Shown one piece after another: positions 33,204 to 41,118 of a DNA stretch of 56,386 nucleotides; within the stretch, counting starts at the first letter, position 1; each line of letters begins with the position of its first letter. The stretch lies in the NCBI GenBank assembly GCA_012838125.1, contig DUPW01000002.1:1-56386 (forward strand), given 5' to 3'. Source of the stretch: Papillibacter sp. (GTDB lineage Bacteria; Bacillota; Clostridia; Oscillospirales; Oscillospiraceae). Position numbers and translations under genes: made by a program. The notes under the pieces are model-generated. The model had not been told where the DNA came from, made no database searches, and was given only the letters and a program-made list of their open reading frames with translations.

Positions 33204-35531
33204 ATGAAGGTCGTCATCATGGCGGGCGGCGAGGGGATGCGCCTTCGCCCCATCAGCGCCAACCGGCCGAAACCGATGGTGCGGCTTTATGATCGCCCTG
33301 TTTTGGAGCACACACTGGCGCTGCTGAAGCAAATCGGATTTGACGAGGCCTGCCTGACGCTTCGCTATCTGCCGCAAATGATTACCGACTACTTCGGAGA
33401 CGGCAGCCAGTTTGGGATGAAACTGCACTACAAAATCGAGGAGCAGCCTCTGGGAACGGCGGGCGGCGTTCTCAACTGCAAGAGCTTTATCGGAGACGAC
33501 GACACCCTCGTCATATCAGGCGACTGCGTCTGCGACTTTGATTTACGGAAACTGATTGCCTTCCACAGGGAAAGAAACGCCGAGGCGACCCTCGCCCTCT
33601 ACAGCCACCCCAACCCCCTTGAATATGGACTGGTGGTGACGGACGAAAACGGCCGCGTGCGCCACTTTCTCGAAAAACCGGCGTGGGACCGGGTCCTCAC
33701 CGACCAGATTAACACCGGTATATACATTCTGTCTCCGAAAACTCTCGATAAAATCCCTCAGGGAGAACCGTATGATTTTGGCAAAGACCTCTTTCCGCGC
33801 CTGCTTAAAGAAAACGCCGCCCTCTACGGCGTGAAAATGGAGGGGTACTGGTGCGATATCGGCTCAACAACGGCCTATCGCACCTGCTGCATTGACCTGC
33901 TGGATAATGAAGTATTCCTTCGACGGCTTGTTCCAACGGGCTCCGGCGGCCTCTGGAGCTTAACAGATATACCGGAAAACGTCACGGTAACGCCCCCCGT
34001 CTACATCGGGCGGGACGTTACCATTGAGGAAAATGCTGAAATCGGGCCTTGTGCCGTTATCGGCTCCGGTGCGTCGATTCGTAGGGGCGCCGTGGTGCGC
34101 CACAGCGTGGTGGGACACGCCGTCATTGGGGAGGGAAGCCGCCTTGAGGGTGCCGTAGTTCTTGACGGCGCCGTCATCGGGCGTGACGCTGTATTGGAAG
34201 ATGAGTCCGTGGTGGGAGACGGGGCCGCCATCGGCGACCGGACCCGTGTTGCGGCAAAGACAAAGGTCTGGACGGGGTGCGACATCCCGCCCGATACAAC
34301 GGCGGAAGGGGAACTCTGCCGCACCGAAAACCTGCGCCCCCTTACGTTCGACAAACCCGGCGCCGTTACGGACGAAAACGGCTCCGTTTTAACGCCCCAT
34401 ATCTGCCTGACCCTCGGAGAGGCGGCGGCAAAGCGGGGGCGCGTGGGGGTAGGGTGGAGCGGAGGCGACAGAGCCCGTGTATTTGCGGAGGCCTTTGGCT
34501 GCGGCGTGTGCGCCGCGGGGGGTGAGCTTGTGCGCTATGACGGCAGCTTCCTCGCCTGCGCGGCATACACGGCGGAGGCGTACCGCTTTGACGCCACCGT
34601 CTACATCGAAGAAAAGGGCGGCGTGGTGACGCTGAATATGTTTGGTCCGGGCGGAACGGTTCTCACCCGTGAGGAGGAGCGCCGTTACGAGGCGGCGGCC
34701 CGTGGGACGCAATGCCGCGCAACCGGCCCCTACGGGACGGCGACAACCGTCACGGGCAGCGTAGAGACGTATATCGCCGCAGCGTCAAAACTTGCATCGC
34801 CTTGGGTGTGCGGGGAGCGCCTTCCCGTCGCCGTCACAGGAGGCGGTGCGGAAAACAGGGCGCTTAAGAGGGCGCTTTCGCTATCCGGCTTTGAAATCGG
34901 CCGGAAGGCGCCCGGTATCGTCACCCTTGAGGCAACGGAGGGGGGCCTGTGGCTTACCGCGGAGGACGAAGAGGGTTACCGCCTCTCAGGCGAGCGCCTT
35001 GCGGTCATTCTGGCCCATACAGCGCTGGAGAGGGGCGAGAAGGAGCTCTATGTGCCTTATGAGGCGCCGGCTGTCATTGAGGAGATGGCCGAACAATACG
35101 GCGCGGTGGTCTATCGACACGGACGGGACGGCATCGACGCCGAGCGCGGGTTAATTTCACAGAAGTTCTTAAATGACGGGATATTCGCTGCCGTCCTGCT
35201 GTGCGGAAAGCTGCGTGAGGGGCAGACGCTATCAGCCCTGCGCCGCGCCGTTCCGAGCGTGGCGACGGTGACCCGGGAACTGCCATTAGAGAGCGAGCGC
35301 GGCGCCGTAATGAAACAACTGACGAACCTGTGCGCCGCCATGACGGCGGATATGTCCTCCGGCCTGCGTATCGACACGGGGCGCGGCACCGTCCTCATTG
35401 CGCCCGTTCGGGCACGAAGGGCGCTTAGGATTCGTTCCGAGAGCTTCTGCGAGGAGATTGCCGCGGAGCTGTGCGCGGAATTTGAAGAGCGTGTCCGCCA
35501 GAGCGACCGGCCGCGACAGGGCGCGTCATAA
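33204..35531 (+). CDS. nucleotidyltransferase / degenerate phosphohexomutase fusion
   Basis: A 775-residue protein. Residues 1-235 are a sugar-phosphate nucleotidyltransferase (MAGGEGMRLRPISANRPKPM, LVISGDC, INTGIYIL), with Met where GGxGTR usually has Thr or Ser. Residues about 260-385 are a left-handed beta-helix of hexapeptide repeats. Residues 390-775 follow a phosphomannomutase fold, but the phosphoserine loop (TASHNP) is replaced by VVTLNMFGPGG and no DGDxDR metal loop is present. Such fusions are often annotated mannose-1-phosphate guanylyltransferase. The first domain is likely active in making an NDP-sugar; the mutase part is probably regulatory or structural. The GGAGG at 33188-33192 supports ATG 33204. 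Confidence 0.82.
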   Translation: MKVVIMAGGEGMRLRPISANRPKPMVRLYDRPVLEHTLALLKQIGFDEACLTLRYLPQMITDYFGDGSQFGMKLHYKIEEQPLGTAGGVLNCKSFIGDDDTLVISGDCVCDFDLRKLIAFHRERNAEATLALYSHPNPLEYGLVVTDENGRVRHFLEKPAWDRVLTDQINTGIYILSPKTLDKIPQGEPYDFGKDLFPRLLKENAALYGVKMEGYWCDIGSTTAYRTCCIDLLDNEVFLRRLVPTGSGGLWSLTDIPENVTVTPPVYIGRDVTIEENAEIGPCAVIGSGASIRRGAVVRHSVVGHAVIGEGSRLEGAVVLDGAVIGRDAVLEDESVVGDGAAIGDRTRVAAKTKVWTGCDIPPDTTAEGELCRTENLRPLTFDKPGAVTDENGSVLTPHICLTLGEAAAKRGRVGVGWSGGDRARVFAEAFGCGVCAAGGELVRYDGSFLACAAYTAEAYRFDATVYIEEKGGVVTLNMFGPGGTVLTREEERRYEAAARGTQCRATGPYGTATTVTGSVETYIAAASKLASPWVCGERLPVAVTGGGAENRALKRALSLSGFEIGRKAPGIVTLEATEGGLWLTAEDEEGYRLSGERLAVILAHTALERGEKELYVPYEAPAVIEEMAEQYGAVVYRHGRDGIDAERGLISQKFLNDGIFAAVLLCGKLREGQTLSALRRAVPSVATVTRELPLESERGAVMKQLTNLCAAMTADMSSGLRIDTGRGTVLIAPVRARRALRIRSESFCEEIAAELCAEFEERVRQSDRPRQGAS

Positions 35532-35558
35532 AGGCGGGAACAATCGCCGCTATCATTC

Positions 35559-35598
35559 AAAGAACGCCTCACCGATTCGGTTGCGGCGTTCTTTTATT
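35559..35598 (+). terminator. terminator of the nucleotidyltransferase gene
   Basis: A stem AAAGAACGCC (35559-35568) with GGCGTTCTTT (35585-35594), with an inner ACCGA/TCGGT stem, ends in TTTTATTT. Confidence 0.88.
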
Positions 35599-35609
35599 TG
35601 CGCTATAAT
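35581..35609 (+). promoter_or_regulatory. probable promoter of the binding-lipoprotein gene
   Basis: TTGCGG (35581-35586) and TATAAT (35604-35609) are 17 bases apart. The -35 box lies inside the 3' half of the preceding terminator, so terminator and promoter are superimposed. Confidence 0.6.
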
Positions 35610-35665
35610 ATTCTGGTGCCCAAAGCGATGCGGGCAGTTCACTTTAAGGCAAGGAGGGTGATAAG

Positions 35666-36424
35666 ATGAAAAAGACGGCGCTGATTTTATGTCTTTTTGC
35701 CTTCTTATTGCTTTCTGGCTGCGGCAGCAAAGTGCCGAAAAACCCCGTTAGCTCCATTGGAGACATGGCGGGCAAAACCGTCGGCGTCATTGAAGGGTCG
35801 GCAAGCCCCGTCTATCTTGACACAGCCGGACGGATAAGCTCTTATACATCGCCTGAAACGCTGCTGGGGGACGTGAAAAATGCGGCCCTCGACTGCGCCG
35901 TTTTAGACAAAACCGTCACCGACAAGGTGAAAACACGGGGCCTTCGTGTCTTAAAAGAGCCCCTTGTGGATACGACCTATCACATCGCCATTGCGCGGGA
36001 AAACCCCGACCTCGTCAAAGCCGTAAACGAGGCCCTCTCGAAGCTCTCAGAGGAGGGGGATCTGGAGGCGATTAAACACGCCTATCTCCTCGGTGAGGCG
36101 ATGCCACCGATGCCGACGGCGGAAAACGTCTCCGGAACGCTGACCCTCGCCGTCACCGCGGAGTTTCCGCCCTATTCGTACTTCGACGAAGCCGGCGACG
36201 TGGCGGGGCTGGATATCGACGTGGCGCGGGCGGTATGCGCCCTACTGGGGGCGGACCTTGAGATTAAGGTCATTCGACCCAACGAAATTCTCACAAACGT
36301 GCAGTACGGCAAGGTGGATTTGGCCATGGGAGGCCTTACGCCGCCGGAGGGCGAGGAGGAGAGCATCGTGCAGTACACAAATGCCTACACCAGGTGTACG
36401 CAGGTTGTCATCGTACGCAAATAA
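35666..36424 (+). CDS. lipoprotein with circularly permuted solute-binding (SBP_bac_3-like) fold
   Basis: A 252-residue lipoprotein: signal peptide with lipobox LLSGC, lipidated Cys19. After it, residues about 27-148 (SSIGDMAGKTVGVIEGSAS ... NPDLVKAVNEALSKLSEEGD) match the second half of amino-acid-type binding proteins. Residues about 157-252 (GTLTLAVTAEFPPYSYFDEA ... YTNAYTRCTQVVIVRK) match the first half. The usual order is thus reversed, and the protein ends exactly where a normal one would continue into the segment found here at the start. No permease or ATPase gene is adjacent, so it may be an orphan sensor or bind through a distant transporter. GGAGGGTGAT precedes ATG 35666. Confidence 0.85.
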   Translation: MKKTALILCLFAFLLLSGCGSKVPKNPVSSIGDMAGKTVGVIEGSASPVYLDTAGRISSYTSPETLLGDVKNAALDCAVLDKTVTDKVKTRGLRVLKEPLVDTTYHIAIARENPDLVKAVNEALSKLSEEGDLEAIKHAYLLGEAMPPMPTAENVSGTLTLAVTAEFPPYSYFDEAGDVAGLDIDVARAVCALLGADLEIKVIRPNEILTNVQYGKVDLAMGGLTPPEGEEESIVQYTNAYTRCTQVVIVRK

Positions 36425-36485
36425 GCCGTGAGGAAGCGAAACCTTACGGGAAATGGCCGTGTGTAGGCTATTTGGAATATTGAGC

Positions 36486-36522
36486 AAAAGACCCGACGGA
36501 TTTTTATCCGCCGGGTCTTTTT
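36486..36522. terminator. bidirectional terminator
   Basis: AAAAGACCCG (36486-36495) pairs with CGGGTCTTTT (36512-36521), with an inner CGGA/TCCG stem. It separates the plus-strand lipoprotein from the minus-strand fumarate-hydratase gene and has T-rich flanks on both strands. Confidence 0.9.
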
Positions 36523-36542
36523 ATCTTTAGGAATACTGCGCC

Positions 36543-37097
36543 TTATCTTTCTGCATACTGCGTCCGGCCTTGCCGGAAGATGTCGCCGCCGGCGCAGTCG
36601 AGGGCCACGATGAGGGGCAAATCCTCAACCGTCATCCGCCGGATTGCTTCGCAGCCAAGCTCCGGAAAAGCGATGTCCTCGGCGGCTTTAATATGCCGCG
36701 AGATGAGGGCGCCCGCGCCGCCAACGGCGCAGAGATAAACGGCCTCGTTTTGAGCGATGGCCCGGGCAACGTCTTCACTCCGCTCACCCTTCCCAATGGT
36801 GGCGGCAAGCCCTAAGGCGTAAAGCCGCGGGGCAAACTTATCCATTCGTCCTGAGGTGGTAGGCCCGCAGGAGCCGATGGGCTCGCCTTCCCGCGCCGGC
36901 GTGGGGCCGGCGTAGTAGATGACAGCGTCCTTCAGAGGGAAGGGGAGGGGTTCATTTCTGTCCAGCAACTCAAAGAGCTTTTTATGGGCGGCGTCCCGCG
37001 CTGTGTAAATCGTGTCGGAAAGATACACGCGGTCTCCCGCCCGCATTTCCTTGGCGTATCGGCGAATGTCGCCAGAGTTTAAACGAAATGTTTTCAA
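36543..37097 (-). CDS. fumarate hydratase class I beta-subunit-like protein
   Basis: A 184-residue protein of the Fe-S hydro-lyase beta family, the C-terminal half of class I fumarases and L-tartrate dehydratases. Landmarks are VYLSDTIYTARDAAHK, YYAGPTPAREGEPIGSCGPTTS, and ATIGKG, all in family order. The alpha subunit, which holds most of the iron-sulfur cluster, is not in the neighbourhood, so the partner must be elsewhere or absent. Which substrate (fumarate or tartrate) is used cannot be told. The TTG start 37097 overlaps the stop of the DivIVA-like gene (TTGA) and follows GGAGGA. Confidence 0.85.
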   Translation of the reverse strand: MKTFRLNSGDIRRYAKEMRAGDRVYLSDTIYTARDAAHKKLFELLDRNEPLPFPLKDAVIYYAGPTPAREGEPIGSCGPTTSGRMDKFAPRLYALGLAATIGKGERSEDVARAIAQNEAVYLCAVGGAGALISRHIKAAEDIAFPELGCEAIRRMTVEDLPLIVALDCAGGDIFRQGRTQYAER

Positions 37098-37549
37098 ACG
37101 ATGTCGTCCTCCGTCTTACTTAGGGCAAAGGCCTGCCTTTCGTTTTCAATGACGGTGGTGATGTCACGCAGGCGCACGTCTGTTTCGTCAAAGGCGGCGG
37201 ACAGGCTCGTGAGGGTGCCGCTCAGCCGCGCCAGCTCCGAGGCGAGGATTTCCGCGATGGCTTCCATCTCGCCCCGCAGGCTCTCATACGTCGCTTGCAG
37301 GGAAGTGAGGTCCTGCGCGGCGTTGTCGAAGGAGCGCGTGCCGATTTCGGCAACACGACGGTCCGCCTCTGAAAGCCGCTCCCGCAGAGCGGCGATTTCG
37401 TTTTTAAATTGGATCATTTCCGCTTCGAGCTGATCACCCGCCCGTTTATAGTGGTTGCGCTGAGATGCCAGTTCCGTAATGTACTGCATCACGTCGTTAG
37501 CATCGAAACCAAACAGGCGCCGCCTGAAGCAGCGAACTTCTCCGCCCAT
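37094..37549 (-). CDS. DivIVA-like coiled-coil protein
   Basis: A 151-residue protein. The N-terminus FRRRLFGFDANDVMQYITEL resembles the membrane-binding head of DivIVA/GpsB proteins, and most of the rest (about 30-140) is a heptad-rich coiled coil. Such proteins mark curved membrane and recruit division or wall-growth factors. The ribosome-binding site is weak (GGGCGG before ATG 37549). Its 3' end overlaps the fumarase-like gene by four bases, an unexpected partner. The assignment rests on the head motif and coiled coil only. Confidence 0.6.
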   Translation of the reverse strand: MGGEVRCFRRRLFGFDANDVMQYITELASQRNHYKRAGDQLEAEMIQFKNEIAALRERLSEADRRVAEIGTRSFDNAAQDLTSLQATYESLRGEMEAIAEILASELARLSGTLTSLSAAFDETDVRLRDITTVIENERQAFALSKTEDDIV

Positions 37550-37665
37550 AGTTGAGCCGCCCTTTCACGTCGCGCGGGTATTGTGCCGCGCGGGAATTTG
37601 CCTATATAGAATATTTTAGAGGATGGAAGGCGCAAAAGCAAGGATTTTGCAAAAGGGGAGCGAAA

Positions 37666-38820
37666 TCAGCCGCGCAAAACGTCCTCATAGGTGAGCGTTC
37701 CGTCACAGGTCATATAGCGGCCTGTATCCCACGTATAACCGGCGTCCATCATATCGGCATCGTTCTTGAGAAATCCCCCGGGAATGCCGTGCACGGCGCA
37801 CATCGCCGGGTCGATATGATAGTAGTCTCCGCCGATTTCAACGATGTTCCACGCATGCTCCATATCGCCGAGATTGCCGAGAACAACAAAGCAGGTGATG
37901 CCCAGCCTATCGCACAGCGCCTTGTACGCCATGGCATACCCTTCGCCCACGGCCGTCCCCGTCACCAGAGCGCCGTAGGCCGTGGCGGATATATGCTGGT
38001 TGTTGTACTCGCCGGCGGCGGTGTCACTATCGTATTTCACGAATTCCACAAGGCGGCGGCAGAGCGTCAGCAGTGCCGCGGCGCGGTTTGTGGCGCTCAC
38101 GGACTCCACCATAGACGAAACGGCGCTCTTGAGAGAGTCGTCCATCACCTTAAGGGTACTCGGTTCGTAGCGGTAACCGAATGTAAAGAAGAACAGACGG
38201 CTTGTGCCGTGGTCGGGGAATATCTCCACCGCAGCCACGGGCGCCATCACAATATCAAGGGGGTGTTCGTAATACGTTTCCTCGACGTATTTGAGCGCAT
38301 CCTCCGCAGATAGGGTGAGGTTATTCGTCAGCATGGCCGAAAAGCCGGAGTAGGAGGTGAGCTTGGTTAATAGGCCTGCCTTGAAGTAGCGCAGGGTGGA
38401 GACGGTGACTATGCCGTTAAGATACTCGGGCGTAATACGCGTGTTGTAGATAAAGGAAAACTCCACCTCGTAATAAGAGACAATTTTCGTAGCGGCACCC
38501 TCCATGCCAGAGAGGGCAAAGGCGCCGATGGGGTGGTTTTCCGGAATATCGTTGCAGACGGAGATGACGTCGTTTTCAATATCCCCGTCGTAACTGAAGA
38601 CGCGGACCATGCCCTTTTCTTCCATGTTGAGAATAAAGTCAACGGCCGCACTCTTCAGCTCCTCGTACGTCTCCACTTCCTTAATACGGCCGGGGCCCTG
38701 GGACGTGGGGGTAACGTAGGGGGTGACGATGCGGATTTCGCCGCTTAAAACCGAGCTGCAGCCGGTCAGAAGCAGAGATGCGGCAAGAGCGGCGCATAAA
38801 GCCCGAAGCCTTCTCTTCAT
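37666..38820 (-). CDS. transglutaminase-like lipoprotein lacking the catalytic Cys
   Basis: A 384-residue lipoprotein: the signal peptide ends in lipobox LLLTGC. The C-terminal third has the transglutaminase-like fold: GTAVGEGYAMAYKALCDRLG, then MEHAWNIVEIGG and YYHIDPAM. The usual catalytic motif is GVCxGYA; here the Cys position is Gly (codon GGC), while the His and Asp remain. It is therefore unlikely to be a cysteine protease or transamidase and may bind peptide or sugar. The middle region (about 40-230) is not recognised. ATG 38820 is six bases after AAAGGAGG; a start six codons earlier covers that site. It follows parC by 44 bases. Confidence 0.78.
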   Translation of the reverse strand: MKRRLRALCAALAASLLLTGCSSVLSGEIRIVTPYVTPTSQGPGRIKEVETYEELKSAAVDFILNMEEKGMVRVFSYDGDIENDVISVCNDIPENHPIGAFALSGMEGAATKIVSYYEVEFSFIYNTRITPEYLNGIVTVSTLRYFKAGLLTKLTSYSGFSAMLTNNLTLSAEDALKYVEETYYEHPLDIVMAPVAAVEIFPDHGTSRLFFFTFGYRYEPSTLKVMDDSLKSAVSSMVESVSATNRAAALLTLCRRLVEFVKYDSDTAAGEYNNQHISATAYGALVTGTAVGEGYAMAYKALCDRLGITCFVVLGNLGDMEHAWNIVEIGGDYYHIDPAMCAVHGIPGGFLKNDADMMDAGYTWDTGRYMTCDGTLTYEDVLRG

Positions 38821-38864
38821 GGTGCGCCTCCTTTCCATTGGAGTGCATAAGCGGAGATGGGGCG

Positions 38865-41105
38865 TTACGGGTCGAGGAGGGAGAGCTGTTTTTCCTCGCT
38901 GTCCTCCTCGCGAAGGAGACTGCCCGCCGCGGGAAGCGAACGGACACGGTATCGGCTGACATTTTGAATCGACGTCTTGCCCACGGGGGCGGCTCCCACA
39001 ACGCGGGCCTTCTTTTTCAGGGTCATGACCGAAACACCCACGGTTGTGCGTGTGGTCTTCGGAGACAGCAGCGCCGTGGAGAACACGACGGCGCGGTTGT
39101 CGCTGGAGAAGACAGCCGCTTCCATATCCTCAACGAGGTGCAGTGCCGCCACAAGGGGACTGGAGCCGGAATAGGCGCCCGTGAGCTTTTTCCGGTTCGT
39201 TTTTGTAACGTATGAGGATAGCTCCACCCGGGCGACTTTGCCGTTTTCAAAGAAGAAGAGGACATGGCCGGAATAGTCGCCGGCGTCTAAGATGTAGACC
39301 ACGTTTTCCCCTTCGTCCATGTCGAGAACCGTCGGCAGATAGGCCCCCAGAAGGGAGGCTTTCATGTCTTCAAAGTCCCGCACCCGGGCCTTATAGACCT
39401 GCTGGCGGTCGGTAAAGACAAGCAGTTCGTTCCGGTTGCGGCTTTCAAAGGTGAGGAATGGTCCGTCCGACTCCTTGTATTTCTGCTCTCCGCCCATGCG
39501 CAGGGAGAGGGGTGTAATCTTTTTAAAATACCCTTCCCGCGAGAGGAAGATGTGCACGGGGTAGTCTTCGATGTCGTCCTCAGGCTCTATATCATCTTCC
39601 ACCGCATCGTAGATAATTTGGGTGCGGCGAGGCGTACCGAATTTCTTTATGACGTTTTTCAGTTCGTCCACGATGATGCCGCGGATTTTTTTAATGCTAC
39701 CGAGGGTCTCCTCCAAATCGCGGATTTCTTCTTCGAGAGAGGTCACTTCCTCCGTCCGGCGCAGGATGTACTCGCGGTTGATGTTGCGGAGCTTAATCTC
39801 CGCCACGAATTCCGCCTGCACCTCGTCGATGCCGAAGCCAATCATGAGGTTCGGCACCACTTCCGCTTCCTCTTCCGTTTCCCGGATGATGGCGATGGCC
39901 CGGTCGATATCCAGCAGGATTTTCCGAAGACCGTAGAGGAGGTGCAGCTTTTCCTTCTTCTTCTGCAGCTGATTATATACGCGGCGGCGGACGCATTCCG
40001 TGCGCCATGCGACCCATTCGTCGAGAACTTCCCGCACGCCCATCACTCGCGGCATGCCGCCGATGAGGATGTTGAAGTTGCAGGAGAAGGTATCCATCAG
40101 GGGCGTCATGCGGAAGAGCTTTGCCATGAGCTTTTCCGGGTCGGCGCCGCGTTTGAGGTCAATGGCCAGTTTCAGGCCGCTCAGGTCCGTCTCGTCCCGC
40201 ATATCGTTGATTTCGCGGATTTTACCGCTTTTCACATGCTCGGAGACTTTATCGATAATCGCCTCCACGGTGGTGGTGTAGGGGATTTCGTAGATTTCGA
40301 TGAGGTTTTCCTTACGGAGATACCGCCAGCGGGCCCGCACCTTGACGCTGCCGCGCCCCGTCTCGTAGATGGTCTGAAGATCCTCAGCATTGTAGAGAAG
40401 CTCGCCCCCCGTGGGAAAATCGGGGGCTTTGAGGGTTGAGAGCAGGTTGTGGTTTGGGTCGGCGATGAAGTCAATCGCCGTCTGGCAGACCTCCACGAGG
40501 TTAAAGCCGCAGATATTGCTGGCCATGCCCACGGCGATGCCTGTGTTGGCGCTTACAAGGATATTGGGATACGTTGTGGGCAGGAGGGTGGGCTCCTTCA
40601 TGGTGCCGTCGTAGTTGTCCATGAAATCCACGGTGTCCTGTTCAATATCACGAAACAGCTCCGCGCAGATAGGGGAGAGCTTAGCCTCAGTGTACCGGGA
40701 GGCGGCGTAGGCCATATCCCGGGAGTAGACTTTACCGAAGTTGCCCTTTGATTCCACAAAGGGCGTCAGAAGCGCTTCATATCCCTTTGACAGGCGCACC
40801 ATCGTCTCATAGATGGCGCTGTCGCCGTGGGGATTAAGGCGCATCGTCTGCCCGACGATATTGGCCGACTTTGTGCGGGAGCCGGTGAGAAGCCCCATTT
40901 TGTACATGGTGTAGAGGAGCTTGCGGTGGGAGGGCTTGAACCCGTCAATTTCGGGAATGGCGCGGGAGACGATGACGCTCATGGCGTAGGGCATGTAGTT
41001 TGTCTCCAGCGTCTCGGTAATTGGCTGCTCCAGCACTTCCGCCCGCAGCCCAACCACGTTCGGATTGTTCACTTTTTTGCCCGAAGGCACGTCTTTTTTT
41101 GCCAT
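38865..41105 (-). CDS. parC: type IIA DNA topoisomerase subunit A (ParC/GyrA family)
   Basis: A 746-residue subunit that breaks and rejoins DNA. The quinolone-resistance region HGDSAIYETMVRLS and the catalytic Tyr in AASRYTEAK are present. A coiled-coil tower with a leucine-rich stretch (about 360-470) and a beta-pinwheel C-terminal domain (about 500-735) follow. I see no canonical GyrA box, so a ParC-like role in chromosome decatenation is favoured. It begins 13 bases after the parE stop. Confidence 0.88.
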   Translation of the reverse strand: MAKKDVPSGKKVNNPNVVGLRAEVLEQPITETLETNYMPYAMSVIVSRAIPEIDGFKPSHRKLLYTMYKMGLLTGSRTKSANIVGQTMRLNPHGDSAIYETMVRLSKGYEALLTPFVESKGNFGKVYSRDMAYAASRYTEAKLSPICAELFRDIEQDTVDFMDNYDGTMKEPTLLPTTYPNILVSANTGIAVGMASNICGFNLVEVCQTAIDFIADPNHNLLSTLKAPDFPTGGELLYNAEDLQTIYETGRGSVKVRARWRYLRKENLIEIYEIPYTTTVEAIIDKVSEHVKSGKIREINDMRDETDLSGLKLAIDLKRGADPEKLMAKLFRMTPLMDTFSCNFNILIGGMPRVMGVREVLDEWVAWRTECVRRRVYNQLQKKKEKLHLLYGLRKILLDIDRAIAIIRETEEEAEVVPNLMIGFGIDEVQAEFVAEIKLRNINREYILRRTEEVTSLEEEIRDLEETLGSIKKIRGIIVDELKNVIKKFGTPRRTQIIYDAVEDDIEPEDDIEDYPVHIFLSREGYFKKITPLSLRMGGEQKYKESDGPFLTFESRNRNELLVFTDRQQVYKARVRDFEDMKASLLGAYLPTVLDMDEGENVVYILDAGDYSGHVLFFFENGKVARVELSSYVTKTNRKKLTGAYSGSSPLVAALHLVEDMEAAVFSSDNRAVVFSTALLSPKTTRTTVGVSVMTLKKKARVVGAAPVGKTSIQNVSRYRVRSLPAAGSLLREEDSEEKQLSLLDP

Positions 41106-41118
41106 GTTATAAGCTCCA

